Assembly (NCBI RefSeq): GCF_000189635.1 | Contig: NW_002476434.1 | Span: 1,178,001-1,242,000, forward strand | DNA length: 64,000 nt | Origin: Tetrahymena thermophila SB210 | Taxonomy: Eukaryota > Ciliophora > Oligohymenophorea > Hymenostomatida > Tetrahymenidae | Reading direction: 5' to 3' | The notes under the pieces: model-generated | Seen by the model: the letters and a program-made list of their open reading frames with translations, nothing else | What the model was told of the DNA's origin: nothing | Database searches by the model: none | Shown: positions 50,946 through 64,000 of the stretch, piece after piece | How the letters are laid out: every line of letters begins with the position of its first letter | Numbering within the stretch: position 1 is the first letter of the stretch | Made by a program: the position numbers and the translations under genes

Positions 50946-53900
50946 ATGAAGAATTTCGCAAAACAAATAGTTAATAGTATTCAAAGTATGCAATTTTAAT
51001 CAACAAATGATAAAAAATTCTAGCCTCAGCTAAATACTAAGTTAATAAAGCTTTATGATTTTTATGAAATTTATAGCTTAGAAGCTGACAGATCTGTTAC
51101 AAACATTAATTCTAACCTCTACATATTTAAGGCAAGTGGAAAAATTAAGGAAGGATATGAGAATTTAAAAGGCACTCCAGAAGAGTATAGCGGTTTTCTT
51201 GGAATAATTAATGTGTTAGGTGTAAATTTTTTAGTTCTAGTTAAGGAAGTGAATGTGCTTTTCGTTTTGGATGGAAAGGATAAAATTTTTGAGATTGTGT
51301 CTGTAGAATTTAAAGAAATTAATGAAAACCCAGAGCAATCTAAATCATCAAAAGAAGTACAAAGCTTTCTTGAAAAAATAGAAAAGATTTTATCAAGCGG
51401 AGGTTATTATTTTTCCTACAAATATCCATTAACACTTTCTTAGTAGAAAATATCCGAGCTTTAAAATTAGTAAAAGCCATAATCAAGCTAATAAATTACC
51501 TCATAGTCTCTATAAAATTAGCTTTTTCACTTAGTCGATTATGATTTTATGTGGAATTATAATCTTATGAAACCCTTAATCTAGCAAAAAGTTAGTTTAG
51601 ATTGGCAGGCATAGTTGATTTAAGGTCATGTATATAATATAGTTTCATATTTGCCAAATTTAGCTTATTACACCTTGATTTCAAGACGTAGTATGAAAAG
51701 AGGAGGCACAAGATATTCTCATAGAGGAATAGATTCAGATGGAAATGTAGCTAATTTTGTAGAATCAGAATAAATACTCATGTTACCATAGGCTGAATGT
51801 ATAGTTTCACACGTGTAAATAAGAGGAAGTGTGCCTTCCTTTTGGTCATAGAAAGGATTATCTGCAAAAGTCAAGATAGATTTTTCAAAATAACTAAGCA
51901 ATTAGGCCTGTAAACTTCACTTAGATTATATAAATAAATAGTACAGTGAGGCTACTTGTGTCAATTTAATGTAAGCTTCTAGCACTAACGAATCCGTAAA
52001 AATTAATTTTAATAAATACTTTTGCTTAACTTACAATTCAAATAAGCCAAAATATAAAAGCCCTTTTTAGGTATATTTTAAGTCTAATACCAAAAACGCA
52101 TCATTTTTTTTAAGTCATATGTAAAATATAAAAGCAAGTCTATAAAAAATCAAATTAATTAAGTTAAGCAAATATATGATAAGGTAGAAAATAATAATCT
52201 ATAAACTATAATTTAGATGTAAATTTTCAATTATATTAAATAGATTAAAATAGAAAAATTCATAGCAAATTTAATGATTAAAATCAAATACTTTTCACAT
52301 GATTGAACTATTCTATTTTTTTATTTAAACATATTTTGCTTAATGGAATAATTTATCATTTAGAATATTACTTCATTTATATTTTAATGTATTTTTTTAA
52401 TTAAGTTAATTTTAATTATTATAGAAATTAACTAGGGAATTCGTAGAGTAAATTTGTGAAGCTCCTAATAGGAGGGATACTATTGAATATCAAGAGTTTG
52501 ATTTTCATCATGAGGTCAAAAACGAAAAATTTGATAATATAGATTAATTCATTAAGATTAATACTTTAAGTAATTTATAAAGATATGGGTTTTTTATTAG
52601 AAATACTAAAGGTGATGTCATGAAAAAATAAAAGGGTGTTGTTAGAACTAATTGCTTAGATTGCTTAGACAGGACTAATTTCTTTTAACTTAGAATTGCT
52701 TTTATTGCATTAACTTAGATTATTTTTTAGCAATTAAATTTAAAATTTAATAGCTCAACTGAATAAGACAAATTTTAGAAAGACTTTTAATAGTGTTGGG
52801 GAGAAAATGGAGATAATATTAGCATGCACTATGCTGATACTAATGCAACTACTTCTAATGTTGCTAAAACCGGTAAATAAGGAGTTTTAGGTTTTTTGAA
52901 AGGAAAATTCTCATCTGCTAAGAGATTCTTTAAAGGAAACCTAACTGATGCAGTTAAATAGTAATGCTACTGTATCATACTAGGTAATTAATTTTATAAG
53001 ATTTAACTTTTTAAATATATAATTTTAATTTTATGCTTTTTACTTACAGGGGAGCACTATGAGACATAGGAAAATTTAGGATTTTAAGAAGAAATGCAAA
53101 AGGAATTAAAGTAAAGGGAGGAAGAATTTATAACAAAGAGCAACATAACAATATTTGCTTGCACTTGGAATCTAAATGCTTATCTTCCAGAAAAGACTAC
53201 TCATCAATTAAACCCCATTTTTCTCCATAATTAGAAATAAGATATTGTAATTATAGCATTTTAAGAATTAGTAGAATTAAAGCCTTAAAATCTAATGATG
53301 AGCACTCACTAAAAGCATAATTCTCAGAATTATTGGGAATAAATTATATTAAATAACTTAGGCAAAGGTTACTTTCTAGTCACTGCAGCGAATTTAGTCG
53401 GAATTTAGACTTATATTTTTGCAAAAAGTGAAATGAATGGCAGAATTACAAATATTTAATTTGATAGCGTGAAATGTGGTTTTGTTGGACAGTTAGGAAA
53501 CAAAGGTGGAGTAGCAATAAGATTCAATGTGGATGATACTTCTATAGCAGTTTTAAACTGTCACTTACCTGCTGGTTAGTCTAAAGTCAGCGATAGAATT
53601 AGTTCTCTCTAACAATGCATTTAATATTCGTTTTAATAAGAAGGAATGGCTACCTACAAAAAGGTATAAATAAATAAATAAAATAATATTAAATTATATC
53701 TAATTTGAAATGAAAAAACAATATTTAGCTAAGAAAATATTTTAAATTAAATAGGAACCTATTACAAAGTCAGACAAATTAATTTTAATGGGTGATTTAA
53801 ATTTCAGAATAGATAAAAAATATGCAGATTGTATTTCTGTAATTAACAAAGTTCTAGATTTTAGAAAGGATTTTAAACTAAAAGAGGCTCAAAGCTTGAT

Positions 53901-55326
53901 AGATGAATAGCTTTTGAATTATGATTAAATTTATAGTCTCAGAAAGTTGTAAGGCAGACCCATTTCTGTTTCGAGTTTATCTGGATCAGGGTAATAATAG
54001 GGGCAAGGATCGATAGAAATGCAGCAATAAGGAATCCCAAAAAGTAACACTTTCAGTGCTGGTGATGGATAAAATAGCTTAGATAAAGCAGCCGTTTTCA
54101 AATTCCTTTATGAAAAACGTATTCATTTCCTTCCCACATATAAATTTGATTCTGGAACTAATATTTATGATACATCAAAGAAGCAGAGAGTTCCATCTTA
54201 CTGTGATAGAATATTTATTTGGGATATTGAAAACGATAATATCAATATAGAAAACTAGTTTCTTCTTTATGAGAGCTGCAATATAGATAATTCAGATCAC
54301 AAACCTGTATGTGCAGTGCTTTAGTTCCAAGTTAAATAAATAAACAAAGATATAAGAGAGTAAATAATAGCAGAGATATTAAGTCTACAACTGGAAACAA
54401 ACAAAGATGTTGAAGCATTAAGAAACACAAACAAACCTTAAAGTGAAAGTGATTTAGATCTCAATTCAATACTTTCAAAAAATGAAAACAATAACAAAAT
54501 TAGCAACAACAACAACAACAATAACAACAACAATTATAATTTTAGTGAATAGGAGCTAGCAAATATTTAATACATAAAAAAGCACCAAAATAATGATTTA
54601 ATAAATTTCACTACATAAACTACAGCTTGCACTTTCAATAGCAATAACAACAACAATATCAATAACAATAATAAAATACAAGGTGATAAGGTGCATCAAG
54701 GCACAGTTTACACTAGCAAAACAACATCTTATTAAAATAAAAATAATTAAAACACTACTGTTTTGAGTAATAATTACAATGATTCTGGCACTGTTTGGAA
54801 TTTTGATTTCAACAATTTTAATTAAAGTAATTAACCAGAACAAACTCGTTAAACTAATAATTAATAAAGCCAATTTGCACATATGAAAAAAAACAATCAT
54901 GTTGATTTGCTTGATGATAACTTTTTTGATACTCCCCCAAACCCAAATCTATAAGATGAACTAAGAGAAATAAAGTTGTTATAAGATGTTTCTGCTGCAA
55001 GTTATGGACAATAATTCAACTTTGGAAGTAAATAAGTCTCACAAGAAAATACAGATTTTTATAGCTAAACTCCCAACCTTCTTACACTTGAGTCTGATAA
55101 GCCTAATTAACCCTATGCTTCTAATTTATTACATTATAATAGAAATAGCCTCTAACAATATTAATAAAACCAAGTTTTTTAAAATAATCATATGAATCAA
55201 TAATAACATCAAAACTAATAAAACAACGTCTACAACCCTTAATTGAACTATTACTTATAATAAAATTAAAATCAGATGTAGTATGGATTTACATAACAAA
55301 ACTAGACTAATTATTAACAAAAATGA
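50946..55326 (+). CDS. Synaptojanin-like phosphoinositide phosphatase (Sac + inositol 5-phosphatase)
   Basis: Four exons: 50946-51995, 52425-52983, 53050-53663, 53755-55326; introns 429, 66 and 91 bp. Product 1264 aa. The N-terminal Sac domain contains [10 protein letters not shown] and the catalytic [12 protein letters not shown] (424-435; C427-x5-R433), which dephosphorylates PI3P/PI4P/PI(3,5)P2. The second domain is an inositol polyphosphate 5-phosphatase acting on PI(4,5)P2: TWN at 575-577, [37 protein letters not shown] (754-760), [10 protein letters not shown] and SDHKPV (921-926). All active-site motifs are intact. The last ~300 residues are Asn/Gln-rich with an Asn run near 54500-54535 and a [12 protein letters not shown] stretch, as in the protein-binding tails of synaptojanins. 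Expected role: membrane traffic and endocytosis. Frame and phases agree at all three introns. Confidence 0.94.
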
Positions 55327-56332
55327 TAAATTATTATGATATTTTATTTATAATATTAGATATACTTTTTGTATGTGTGTATATCAAATTTTGTATTTTT
55401 TAGTAATAAAAATAAATAAATTTAATCTGCAATTAACAAGAGATTAAAATATACCTTAAAACTGTAAATGTTGATACTTTTATAAAATTTATAATGTGAA
55501 TTAAGGCTTATTTTATGATTTCATAGCCTATTCAAAAGAATAAAAATCTCTAATTAACAACATATGAAAATTTATAATAAATAATTTAAATAATATTTAC
55601 AAAAAATTTTAAACTTAAATTCTTTCATTTTTACAATAATACATTTTATATTTTAGAAAATTGAAATCAATAATTTACATTTTTATTTTTTTGTTAACTT
55701 GGCTTAAAAAAATATTTATGATGAGTAGTTAGTTACTTGTATTTTGATAAATAATTTGTAAAAAAAACATCTTTTTAAACATACTATTAAATAAATATAT
55801 ATTATTATTTAATCAGCAAGAAAATCAAATAATTACAAACACAAAGAAATTTTTTTAGTTTAATATTTTTAATAAATTGTTTTATTTAAAAAATGAATTA
55901 ATTTTTCAAATATATATATTGCTTACACACTATTTTTATAAACAAAATCAAAATAATTTAGTTAAAAAATATTGAACAATAAGATAATTCCAGAATTATT
56001 AGAATTATCCAGTTTCTTTTTTGAATAGCTTTTTTCCGAAAAGATTTAGTAAACATTCTCTTGAATTTATTTATTTATTTAATAAAATGAATAAATTTTA
56101 TATTAAAAGACTGTTTACAAAATATTTTGTTTGGATTTATACTAAATAAGATATAAATTTTAAAGGAAGTAATACATTTAGATTTGAAAATAATGAAAAT
56201 GGAACATTATATGATTGAGTTATCTATGAAATTGATTGATAAAATTTATAATATGTACTAGATGCTAACAAATATCTTGTTAATTTTACAGACAAATGTC
56301 ATTAAAAACTAATTTAATATTAAGTCTTTCTA
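55327..56332. other. AT-rich intergenic spacer between convergent genes
   Basis: About 1 kb; no gene recognised. Confidence 0.6.
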
Positions 56333-56695
56333 TCATAATTATTTTACAAAAGAATCCAAATATTAGCGGATATTAGCTCTACCTTATTTTTTGCAAGTAT
56401 CAAGGTCTTTAGGGTTTTCCTAAAAGCATTATTATGTTTATAACTACCAATAAGCTATTCTAAATTTGAACTTATTTTAAAAGCCTCCTACTTTTTAGTC
56501 AACATTTTTCATGCAATTCACAAATTCGTTTTCTTTATGAATATTAGCACATTTTTATGTTTCATCTTAAATTTTTGAAGTAACTTTATGAGCAGCTTCG
56601 CTAATAAGGTCTTGATTACTCTCTATAAATTTTTCTAGCTCAGTTAATTTGGGCTTTTGCATTTTTCCGTGGAATTTTTAATGTGGGTTCTACAT
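56333..56695 (-). CDS. Small protein with paired cysteines (CHCH-like), possibly lacking its first exon here
   Basis: Minus-strand frame from ATG 56695 to the TGA ending at 56333, 120 aa; a second in-frame Met lies at 56662. Two Cys pairs bracket helical segments: C-x11-C in CANIHKENEFVNC and C-x10-C in CFQENPKDLDTC. This resembles coiled-coil-helix mitochondrial proteins, whose usual spacing is C-x9-C, but the match is loose. The N-terminus is basic (KPKLTELEKFIES follows). The frame stays open upstream (GDKQKHKRKK), so an earlier exon is possible; a candidate with ATG at 56955 (MDGFVVHKINEVF) and a GTAAG donor does not match in phase. No specific family is recognised. Confidence 0.6.
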
Positions 56696-57571
56696 CTAAT
56701 TATATATCTTCTTTCTTTTATGTTTTTACTTATCTCCTAAATTATATTTTAAAATTGTATATATAATAAATAAATAATTAAATCCAAATAATTTAATTAG
56801 GCATTTTAGCTAATTAATCAGCTAAATGCAAACAAATCTAATTTATTTCTAAATTTATATTCAGTTTGTCTTACCTGTACTAAAACTTCAATTTATTCAT
56901 TTAAAACATTTTACTTAAAAACTTCATTAATTTTATGCACTACAAAACCATCCATGAAACTTCCTTTATCTATAATAATTTAATAAGAATCAATATTTAA
57001 ATGGGCTGAGTAAATAAATAAATATATTATTTAAAATAAGCTTTAATACCAACTTATTGTGCTTAAATTATACTTAATGACAAATATAATCTATTATTTT
57101 ATCTTTAATATTATGTAATTACAAAAATTAATGCTATCTGAATAAAAAGTAATTCACACATTATATATAAAATTCAAATTATAAATAAAAGAAATTTTTT
57201 TGAGAAATAATTTGGTTTATTGTTTGTATTTATAATTTATTAGACCTAAATTAATCATTTAAATAAACATTTATTTGCACTAAAAAATAATTTTTAGTAC
57301 TTTCTTTTTGTTCCTTTTTGTGTGTGTTTAAGCAGAAAATTATCAGAAATATTTTGAAATTTAACTTTGTTCAATATTTAAATCTAAATTTGATATGATC
57401 AGTGAATAATAAATAAACAATATTAATATTGATTTTGTACAATTGATTTTTGTTTTAAACAAAAATATTTATTATTTATCTATCTTATTAAATTTTATAA
57501 GTAAAAAGCTTTCAATAAATAAATATACTACCTGCTTTTAAACATGTAGTAAAGATTATAGCACAATTATT
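56696..57571. other. Divergent intergenic region
   Basis: AT-rich; the part at 56860-56955 may hold a 5' exon of the small minus-strand gene. Otherwise nothing recognised. Confidence 0.45.
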
Positions 57572-60500
57572 ATGATAGCAACCATCCAAGCTAAGCAAAG
57601 ACACCATAGAATCACCATTCGCAATATGAAAGCTTAATGGAATCTCCATAAATAGTAAAATTTTCACAATGAATTTGTAGATATTAACTTCTATTTAGCT
57701 AATCAATAATGTGATAGATATTATTCTCAAAAAATTTTACTAATTTATTAAAAGGATTAAAGAACTCCAAAATGCATAACTTAGAGAAATTCTTAAATAG
57801 TTAGTAACAATGCATTAAGTCCATATCTGAGGAATATTATAATTAATGAATAGCAATTAAATTAGTAATTAGAAAGCACTCCTTCAGAGATAACATAATA
57901 TGTTTAGTAGAAAGCAAAATAAATTCCGTATAATCAGTAGAATTTTAGTGGAGGAAATATTATTAGCTCTTAGTAATAGTAATTAAAGGAAAGTAGTATT
58001 TTAAATAATCATAGCAACAATGGTAGAAGTTATAATTAGAATTAGTAAAATTTTAGGAGTGCACAACTGACAAATAATCAGAATTAGTTTTTGGGCATAG
58101 AAAATGATAATCCTTTAGATATTAGAAATGATCGCCACGTTATATCTAATGCAGTTAATGATACGTTTCAGCACGAAATCAATTATAGCAACAATAAAAT
58201 GAATAATCCCTTAAATAATTATATCATAGGAAATTAAATGAATCAAGGCAATAAAGAAGAATAAAATAATTATTATGTTATATCTTCACTTCAATCTACT
58301 TCTTAAAATGGAAGTGTAGATGTATCACAGTATGGAAATAATTCTGTAGATAACAAATATCCATACTAGTAAAATTATTAATCTGGTTAGAACTATTCCT
58401 CTAAGTTATAAAATGACATGCATCTAAATTAAATCAAGAATATAGAATAAGAAAACCTGCTTTCACAAATGCAAGAAAAAATAAAGTTTTTAACTACTGA
58501 AAACGAAGAATAGAAAAAAAAAATTAGGAACTTCAATCAATAGGTTTAGAATGGAGGTGGGAAGGGCTAAACAACTCATCTATATGAAAAATTAAATACA
58601 ATTAGCAATTAAATTGAAAGTTTAAGCAATTCATAGGTAAATTCAGATATTTATTTTTTCATTCGTTTTCGTTTCAAAAAAAATTAAAAATTTACTGATA
58701 AAATTCATAAAAAATTCCTTTTACTAAAAAATAAGTGAGTAAAATATAGTTTGTTAATAATTATATTAACCAAAAAGAGTTTATCAATTAAAAGATACTT
58801 AGATAAAGATAGAAAGACTTGTTTTGATTACTTTTCAAATTATTTATTTTATTCTACAAAATTAAATTAAAATAATATTTTTATTTCTAAAAACAGCTAA
58901 AATTAGACTTAAAAAAGCTAAATACTCAAAACTCAAGCTAATTTAGGATTGATTCTAGTAGAAGTTAAATTACAAAGTCAGAATTTGACCATACTCCAAA
59001 GGAATCTATATAAATGGAAAATTTAGACAAATATAGGAAAACTCAAACGAAAAATAAGTAAAAGAGTAAGAATCATCATCGTCATAAAAAAAATAGCAGT
59101 CATAAAAAAAAGAGAAATCATAGCAGCAGTAATTCAAGTATAACTAGCAGCAGCAATAGCAGTAATTATAGTGGAAGTAGCAGAAGTTAAAGTAGCTCTT
59201 CCTCTTTTGATAGTGACTAAGAATATGGTAAATATTTAAGGAAAAATAATAACAAAGTGAAAGTGACAAAAGAATATAACTCAAAAAGAGAAGATATTTT
59301 ATAAGATAGATCAAAGAATATATCTGCTTCTAAAAGAGAAAAAAGCAAATCAAAACATAGAAAATAAAAAACTGAAGACGAAATTCTAAAACTTGGGTCT
59401 TTGCTAATAAAAGAAGTCAATTTGAATAGGAAACTAAGAGATCTATTTATGAATACCATTGGATCTACTGAGCAATTTAGGAGAATGCTTGTGGAAAAGA
59501 AGTTTACTAATGCCTTCCTAGGAGTCCTTAAGGTCTTTTTGGATGTACTAACAATCATAAGTTTTAACAAAAAAACCTCCTCTCCTCCTACTCATAGCCC
59601 ATCTTCTTATTCTCCTATGAATCAATTGACTAATACTTCAACATTTACTACCTAATCAAATGTTTAGTAAAGAAATCCAATACTATCTTAAAGTAGATTC
59701 AATATTCCTCCTCATCTGCATCTAAAAAATTTAGATCCATAATCACAGCCTTTTATTAATTAGTAAAGCTTTTTTTTAATATTTTTTTAATTCTTATTTC
59801 AAATATATTCTTTATATTTTATATTTAAAAACATTTAGAAACTTTTAAAGCCCTTAAAATGGATACATAGGACCTTATATGACAGATAGAATATACAGCT
59901 AACACAGTAATGGATAGCATTCACCATTAACTTCACATAGCTTTGTATCTGTAAAATAAGGAAACTAGCACTTTCCAGCTTCAACCACCTCTTAAAGAGA
60001 CTATTCCCCTCTTGACCATGGATTAAATAGCATAAATAATTAACAAAACTCTAATATTTATTACTAAATGCATGGCTAAAATCAGTAGCTTAGATAAAAA
60101 GCTAACATAAATAATAATGGAAACCATGTATACGATTTAAATCTATCAAACATCAACAGAAAGACATCAAATCATAATATGAATTCCTAATCTGTTACAG
60201 GTTAAAACAGTGGAAGTGATACATACAGATAACAATTTGAATCTTTTAACCATCCCTCTCCTACCATAATCTAAAATAAGCATATCTATCAAAGCTAGAA
60301 TGATATTTAGAAATTTGGTAAACATTTTATTCTTCATAATTTTAGTTTATTTAATCTTAAATAAAACTAAAAAATATAATTTTTAAAACTAATATTGATA
60401 AAGATCTCATTTCATAAATAATAATTTATTAAACCTAAAATTAAATAGATATTCTTAATTAAAAAAATGTTTATTTATCATTTTATAATTTAAAAACATT

Positions 60501-62008
60501 TTTATTTTAAAAGCATTTAATTTAATTAAAAAATAAATTAATTTGATAGTTTAATTTTTAATTAATATAAATATAATAAAGTGTCAAGCCCATATTTTAA
60601 TAATGCGAATAGTAGCTCAAAGAAATAATTGCAGGAGGAAGGAATTAAGATATAACAGCATTACATGAGAAAACTTAACAATGAAAATGACTGGAATGAA
60701 AATAGCATCTAAGATGAAAACGAATAGTTTGAAGAAATTTAAAATTAAAATAATTTGAGATCTAATAGCAATAATAGAACTCAACAGAAATATGATAAAT
60801 CTAAATAATAGTAAAAATAATAAATCATTAATAAATAAACATAATTTTAAGATGAGAGAGGATATTAGAATCCTAATAAATAGAATTACTAGTACGATGA
60901 TTCAGAATATAGCTAAAATATTTTAATTTCAAAACAAAATAGCATTTAAAGCTAGAATTCTCATGTTAGTATAAATTAAAAATCATATTAGAATTTATAA
61001 TAAAAAAGCAACACTAATCATGAAAATTTAAGTTAATCAAGGAATAAAAGCAGAAGCACTTCTCCTTATAATTAGATAAATTAGGAGTAATCATAAAACT
61101 AACAAAATAAAGTTAGATAAGTGTCTCATACAAATTAAAATAAATAAACTGAAAATATGTTAAGTGTTTAAAGATTATAAAATAAATCCATTAATCATGT
61201 AATCAGTCCAAGGAGTGCAATAAGCCCTCTTAAAAGCTAAAACATGTATCAAATATCTTCTTCTGTGCCTGAAATAGAAATGGATAGTGACTCTTAAGAA
61301 GTTACTTAGCAATCTAATAAATAAAATTAGACTTTAAAAAAGTAATAAAAAAACATTAAAAATGATAAATTAGCAGCTTCAACAAGAAATAAATCTTCAA
61401 ACAGGTCCTTTGTTTTTGATGATGACTAACTTTCCTCTAACTCTACCACAAATAATAAATAGAAGCATGTAGGATTTACACCAAAACAGAGCACTCCTAG
61501 AGATAGAGATAAAAAATCTTCTCACTCTCCAGCTATAGGACTCATGCCTTGTATGAAGTTAGTAAGGGCATCTCATAATGGTGCTTTGACTCCCTCAAAA
61601 GCAAGTATTGTAAATATTAAAGCTGATCTATCATCAAAAGGATCTCATACTAATTTAGACAGTAAAAATAATAGCTTTTACAGCAATAAAAATTAATCTA
61701 CAAATGAACTTCACAAACCAATAAAGTAATCTCCGATAAGCATAGAATTTGTTGGAGCAAAAAGAAAAATCTAGCCCGAGTCATCTAAAACAAGAGATTT
61801 TGATATAATTAATGGAAATACAAAATAACAATAAAACCATTAAAATACTTAAGTGCAATAAATAGAAAAGAAAGAGTAAAATCAACTCTAAATACCTCAA
61901 ATAAAAATCCTAGATGCTGATCCGACTACACCTAATTCTTAAAATAAACAAAATAATTATCATACTGATAATACACAAACTCCAACATTAAAAACAAATG
62001 GTCAATGA
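57572..62008 (+). CDS. Low-complexity Ser/Gln/Asn-rich protein with a coiled coil, 1278 aa
   Basis: Four exons: 57572-58636, 58897-59762, 59839-60317, 60582-62008; phases agree at each GT...AG intron (260, 76 and 264 bp). The third acceptor could also be 12 bp farther on, still in frame. ATG 57572 is the first Met of the frame. Residues near 320-350 form a coiled coil (NIEQENLLSQMQEK, then FLTTENEEQKKKI). Exon 2 has a His/Lys/Ser-rich stretch (HHRHKKNSSHKKKR) and a long Ser run. A more ordered piece follows (LIKEVNLNRKLRDLF, MNTIGSTEQFRRML). Exons 3-4 are disordered, with many Ser-Pro sites (RSAISPLKS, STPRDRDKK). No enzymatic domain or membrane segment. The composition suggests a phosphorylated scaffold or cytoskeleton-associated protein, which is inference only. 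Confidence 0.75.
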
Positions 62009-62844
62009 TTCTAAAAGAGAAATCTTACTTAAATAACTAATTTTAATTAAATTAACATTTTTTGATTAATTTGTAATATGATATATTAATTTATTTTATA
62101 TAATTCTCATTAAATATTAATAACTAATTAAAACTACTTCATCATATAAAAAACTACCTATTGCTATTTTCTGCATAATAAAATAATTAATTAACAATAT
62201 ATATATTTAAACACTATTGTATTCTTTGTAAAAAATAATGAATTGCTTAATTGTAAATTAAAATATTAAAAATAGCAAATTAATATGTAAAATTTAGTAA
62301 ATTTATATTTAAAAAAAATTGCATTAATTAAACAAAATAGTTAACTTATTTGTAGATATAAAGATAAATTGATAGATAAATTGATTTATTAATAAATTGT
62401 ATGGTAAACACTCTGTATATGATTGATGATTGGATATTTTATAAAAACATGCATAATAGTTGACAATAAGCAATCAATGTAATTTTTTTAACTTGTTTGT
62501 AAAAAAAATAATTAATTATTGTTAAACTTAATTGAATTCTTTTAAAATTATAAATTTCTGATATTATTGTTAATTAATTTAATTAAGTGTAGGAAGTTAT
62601 TTAAAATCTATAGATAGGTCAGCTGTAAATCATATCGAAGTAATAGATTTCTATTGATTTATATAAAACTTAGCAAGGATCCATTAACATTTATCTGGCA
62701 AGTCTTTATCTTGCAAACAATTGGCTAATAATCATATTATTCTGCATCCAAATAAAATATAAATACGTTGAAAATTAAATTGTTTTTCAATAATAGGATA
62801 AGCAAAGTAGTTAACAAATATAATCAGAAAAATACAAATAAGGT
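62009..62844. other. AT-rich intergenic spacer
   Basis: No gene or repeat recognised. Confidence 0.6.
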
Positions 62845-64000
62845 ATGAGCAGTTCTGAAAAATAAAAGGAATATGTAGTACAGAAATCCATAGATAGCTT
62901 AAATACAGATAGGAGGGAGTCTGATTAGAGTAAAAAATTGAAGAATTTATATATCATGTTGCATATTTTATCATGGTTGCGTTTAATTTACTTTAAATAA
63001 TATACAAATAAATATTGTTTAAAAAAATTTATTAAACACAAATGAGTAATTTCATTGATACTGACTTTCTTCAAGCAAAAGTTTACTAATATTTTTTAAG
63101 TAATATTATCTTGTTTATATACTGTTAAGGTGCGAAGTAGACTGGATTACCTGAAATTCTGAAGCGTCCAAAAGAGAGAAAGTATGGTTAAGATGTTTTA
63201 ATAGAACAATAGTAGAAATTAAGATCATCTTACAATGGTCGATTACTCACTCAAAGCGAAAAGCTAAATATTTAATCGTCTAACCCAAACTTTTCAGAAA
63301 AATAAGATGATAATTTATACTCACAATTAAATATCTCTTAAGGATATGTAGTATAGAGTTGCCAACAAGAAAAAAATAGAGATAGTATAAGTTTAGCTAA
63401 TGATGATGTTTCTCTTTTGAAAAGAGGAAACTAGAGTAGTGCGACATTTTTAAAGCAAGAGCAAGATTTTGAAAACGAATCATTACTAACAAGAACAAAC
63501 GATAAGAGCTCAAAGGCTCAAAAATCATACACATCTTTTGCATAGTAGGTGAAAGGTGGAGCTTACTCTCTCAATAGAAACAATAACTCATCTTATGGAT
63601 AAAGAAAACTTGGTTATTCTTCTAACTAAATTTAAAAGTTGGATGAAAATATTAGAATGCTAGAATAAAATTTATAACAACTGAAAAAAAGCCAGGTCAA
63701 GACGCAATAAAATAAGAAACTTTCTAGTAGCCCTTATAAAGCAAGACCTATAACAGCTTCAGCTGAAAAGAAAATAAATGAAGAAAAAATAGAAGCCTAC
63801 AATAGGCTTTATAACATTGATGAAAATCTACAAGATTAAGATCATTTAATTGTGAATTTCAATGCCAACTATTATAATAAGAAAAAACCTGCTCGCCTTG
63901 GAATAAACAACGTAAAATCCAACAACTTGTATTTAAACATTTTTTAAATAATATTTTCCATTAAGTTGATTTAAACTATTTAAAAATAAATTCATTATTC
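62845..64000 (+). CDS. Gln/Ser-rich protein of unknown function, 5' part (runs off window)
   Basis: ATG 62845; first exon of 85 nt (MSSSEKQKEYVVQKSIDSLN...), intron about 62930-63129 (phase 1, GT...AG, 200 bp), second exon from 63130 open to the window end. Visible sequence is mostly polar: GLPEILKRPKERKYG, SYNGRLLTQSEKLN, a coiled-coil-like stretch (IQKLDENIRMLEQN) and a basic segment (SSSPYKARPITASAEKK). Near 63910 there is ARLGINNVKSN; a GT there (63912) could start another intron. No domain is recognised. Like the previous gene it is low in complexity and may be structural or regulatory. The first intron is inferred from phase and splice sites only. Confidence 0.6.

Noticed and set aside
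54598-54900. Minus-strand hydrophobic frame resembling a membrane protein
   Set aside because: It is the complement of the Asn/Gln-rich tail of the synaptojanin-like gene; AAT/AAC repeats read as Ile/Val on the other strand.
59217-59570. Minus-strand open frame near 59.4 kb
   Set aside because: Shadow of exon 2 of the Ser/Gln-rich gene; the complement of Ser/Lys codons gives a Leu/Phe-rich artefact.

Overview
The window is macronuclear-type DNA from a ciliate that reads TAA and TAG as glutamine and only TGA as stop, most likely Tetrahymena or a close relative. The evidence is: about 80 % A+T; long reading frames full of in-frame TAA/TAG at conserved Gln positions but free of TGA; short AT-rich GT...AG introns; and AAAATG start contexts. 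Every gene below was read with that code, so normal-code ORF calling breaks almost all of them into fragments.

Region 1 (1-35563) is a head-to-tail family of eight plus-strand ABCG (White-type) half-transporters; the first is cut by the window edge. Genes ending at 748, 5006 and 7858 form one subgroup: no introns where the whole gene is visible, and a TKGEK signature loop in the two complete members. Genes starting at 14650, 26313, 29477 and 33465 form a second subgroup: one intron at an identical Gln|Asn position and a canonical SGGER signature. The gene at 10853 is intermediate, with two introns at other positions. Genes 26313 and 29477 are recent duplicates. Two unrelated genes sit inside the array. 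One is a small secreted cysteine-rich protein with five 4-Cys modules and a GPI-type tail (8913-9527). The other is a minus-strand leucine-rich-repeat gene (17752-23039). It looks like a ~340-bp satellite array, but it consists of sixteen 90-nt exons, each coding exactly one 30-residue LRR, plus a terminal cap exon.

Region 2 (35564-48696): a 299-aa protein of unknown function (minus), an AlkB-type 2OG-Fe(II) dioxygenase of the ALKBH1 family (plus), and a very large multi-exon minus-strand gene coding a divergent LRR protein with a long Gln/Asn/Ser-rich middle.

Region 3 (48697-64000): a synaptojanin-like phosphoinositide phosphatase (Sac domain plus inositol-5-phosphatase, four exons), a small Cys-paired protein on the minus strand, a 1278-aa low-complexity Ser/Gln/Asn-rich protein in four exons, and the 5' part of another Gln/Ser-rich gene running off the right edge. 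Intergenic spacers are AT-rich with a few local duplications; no rRNA, tRNA or virus-like element was recognised.
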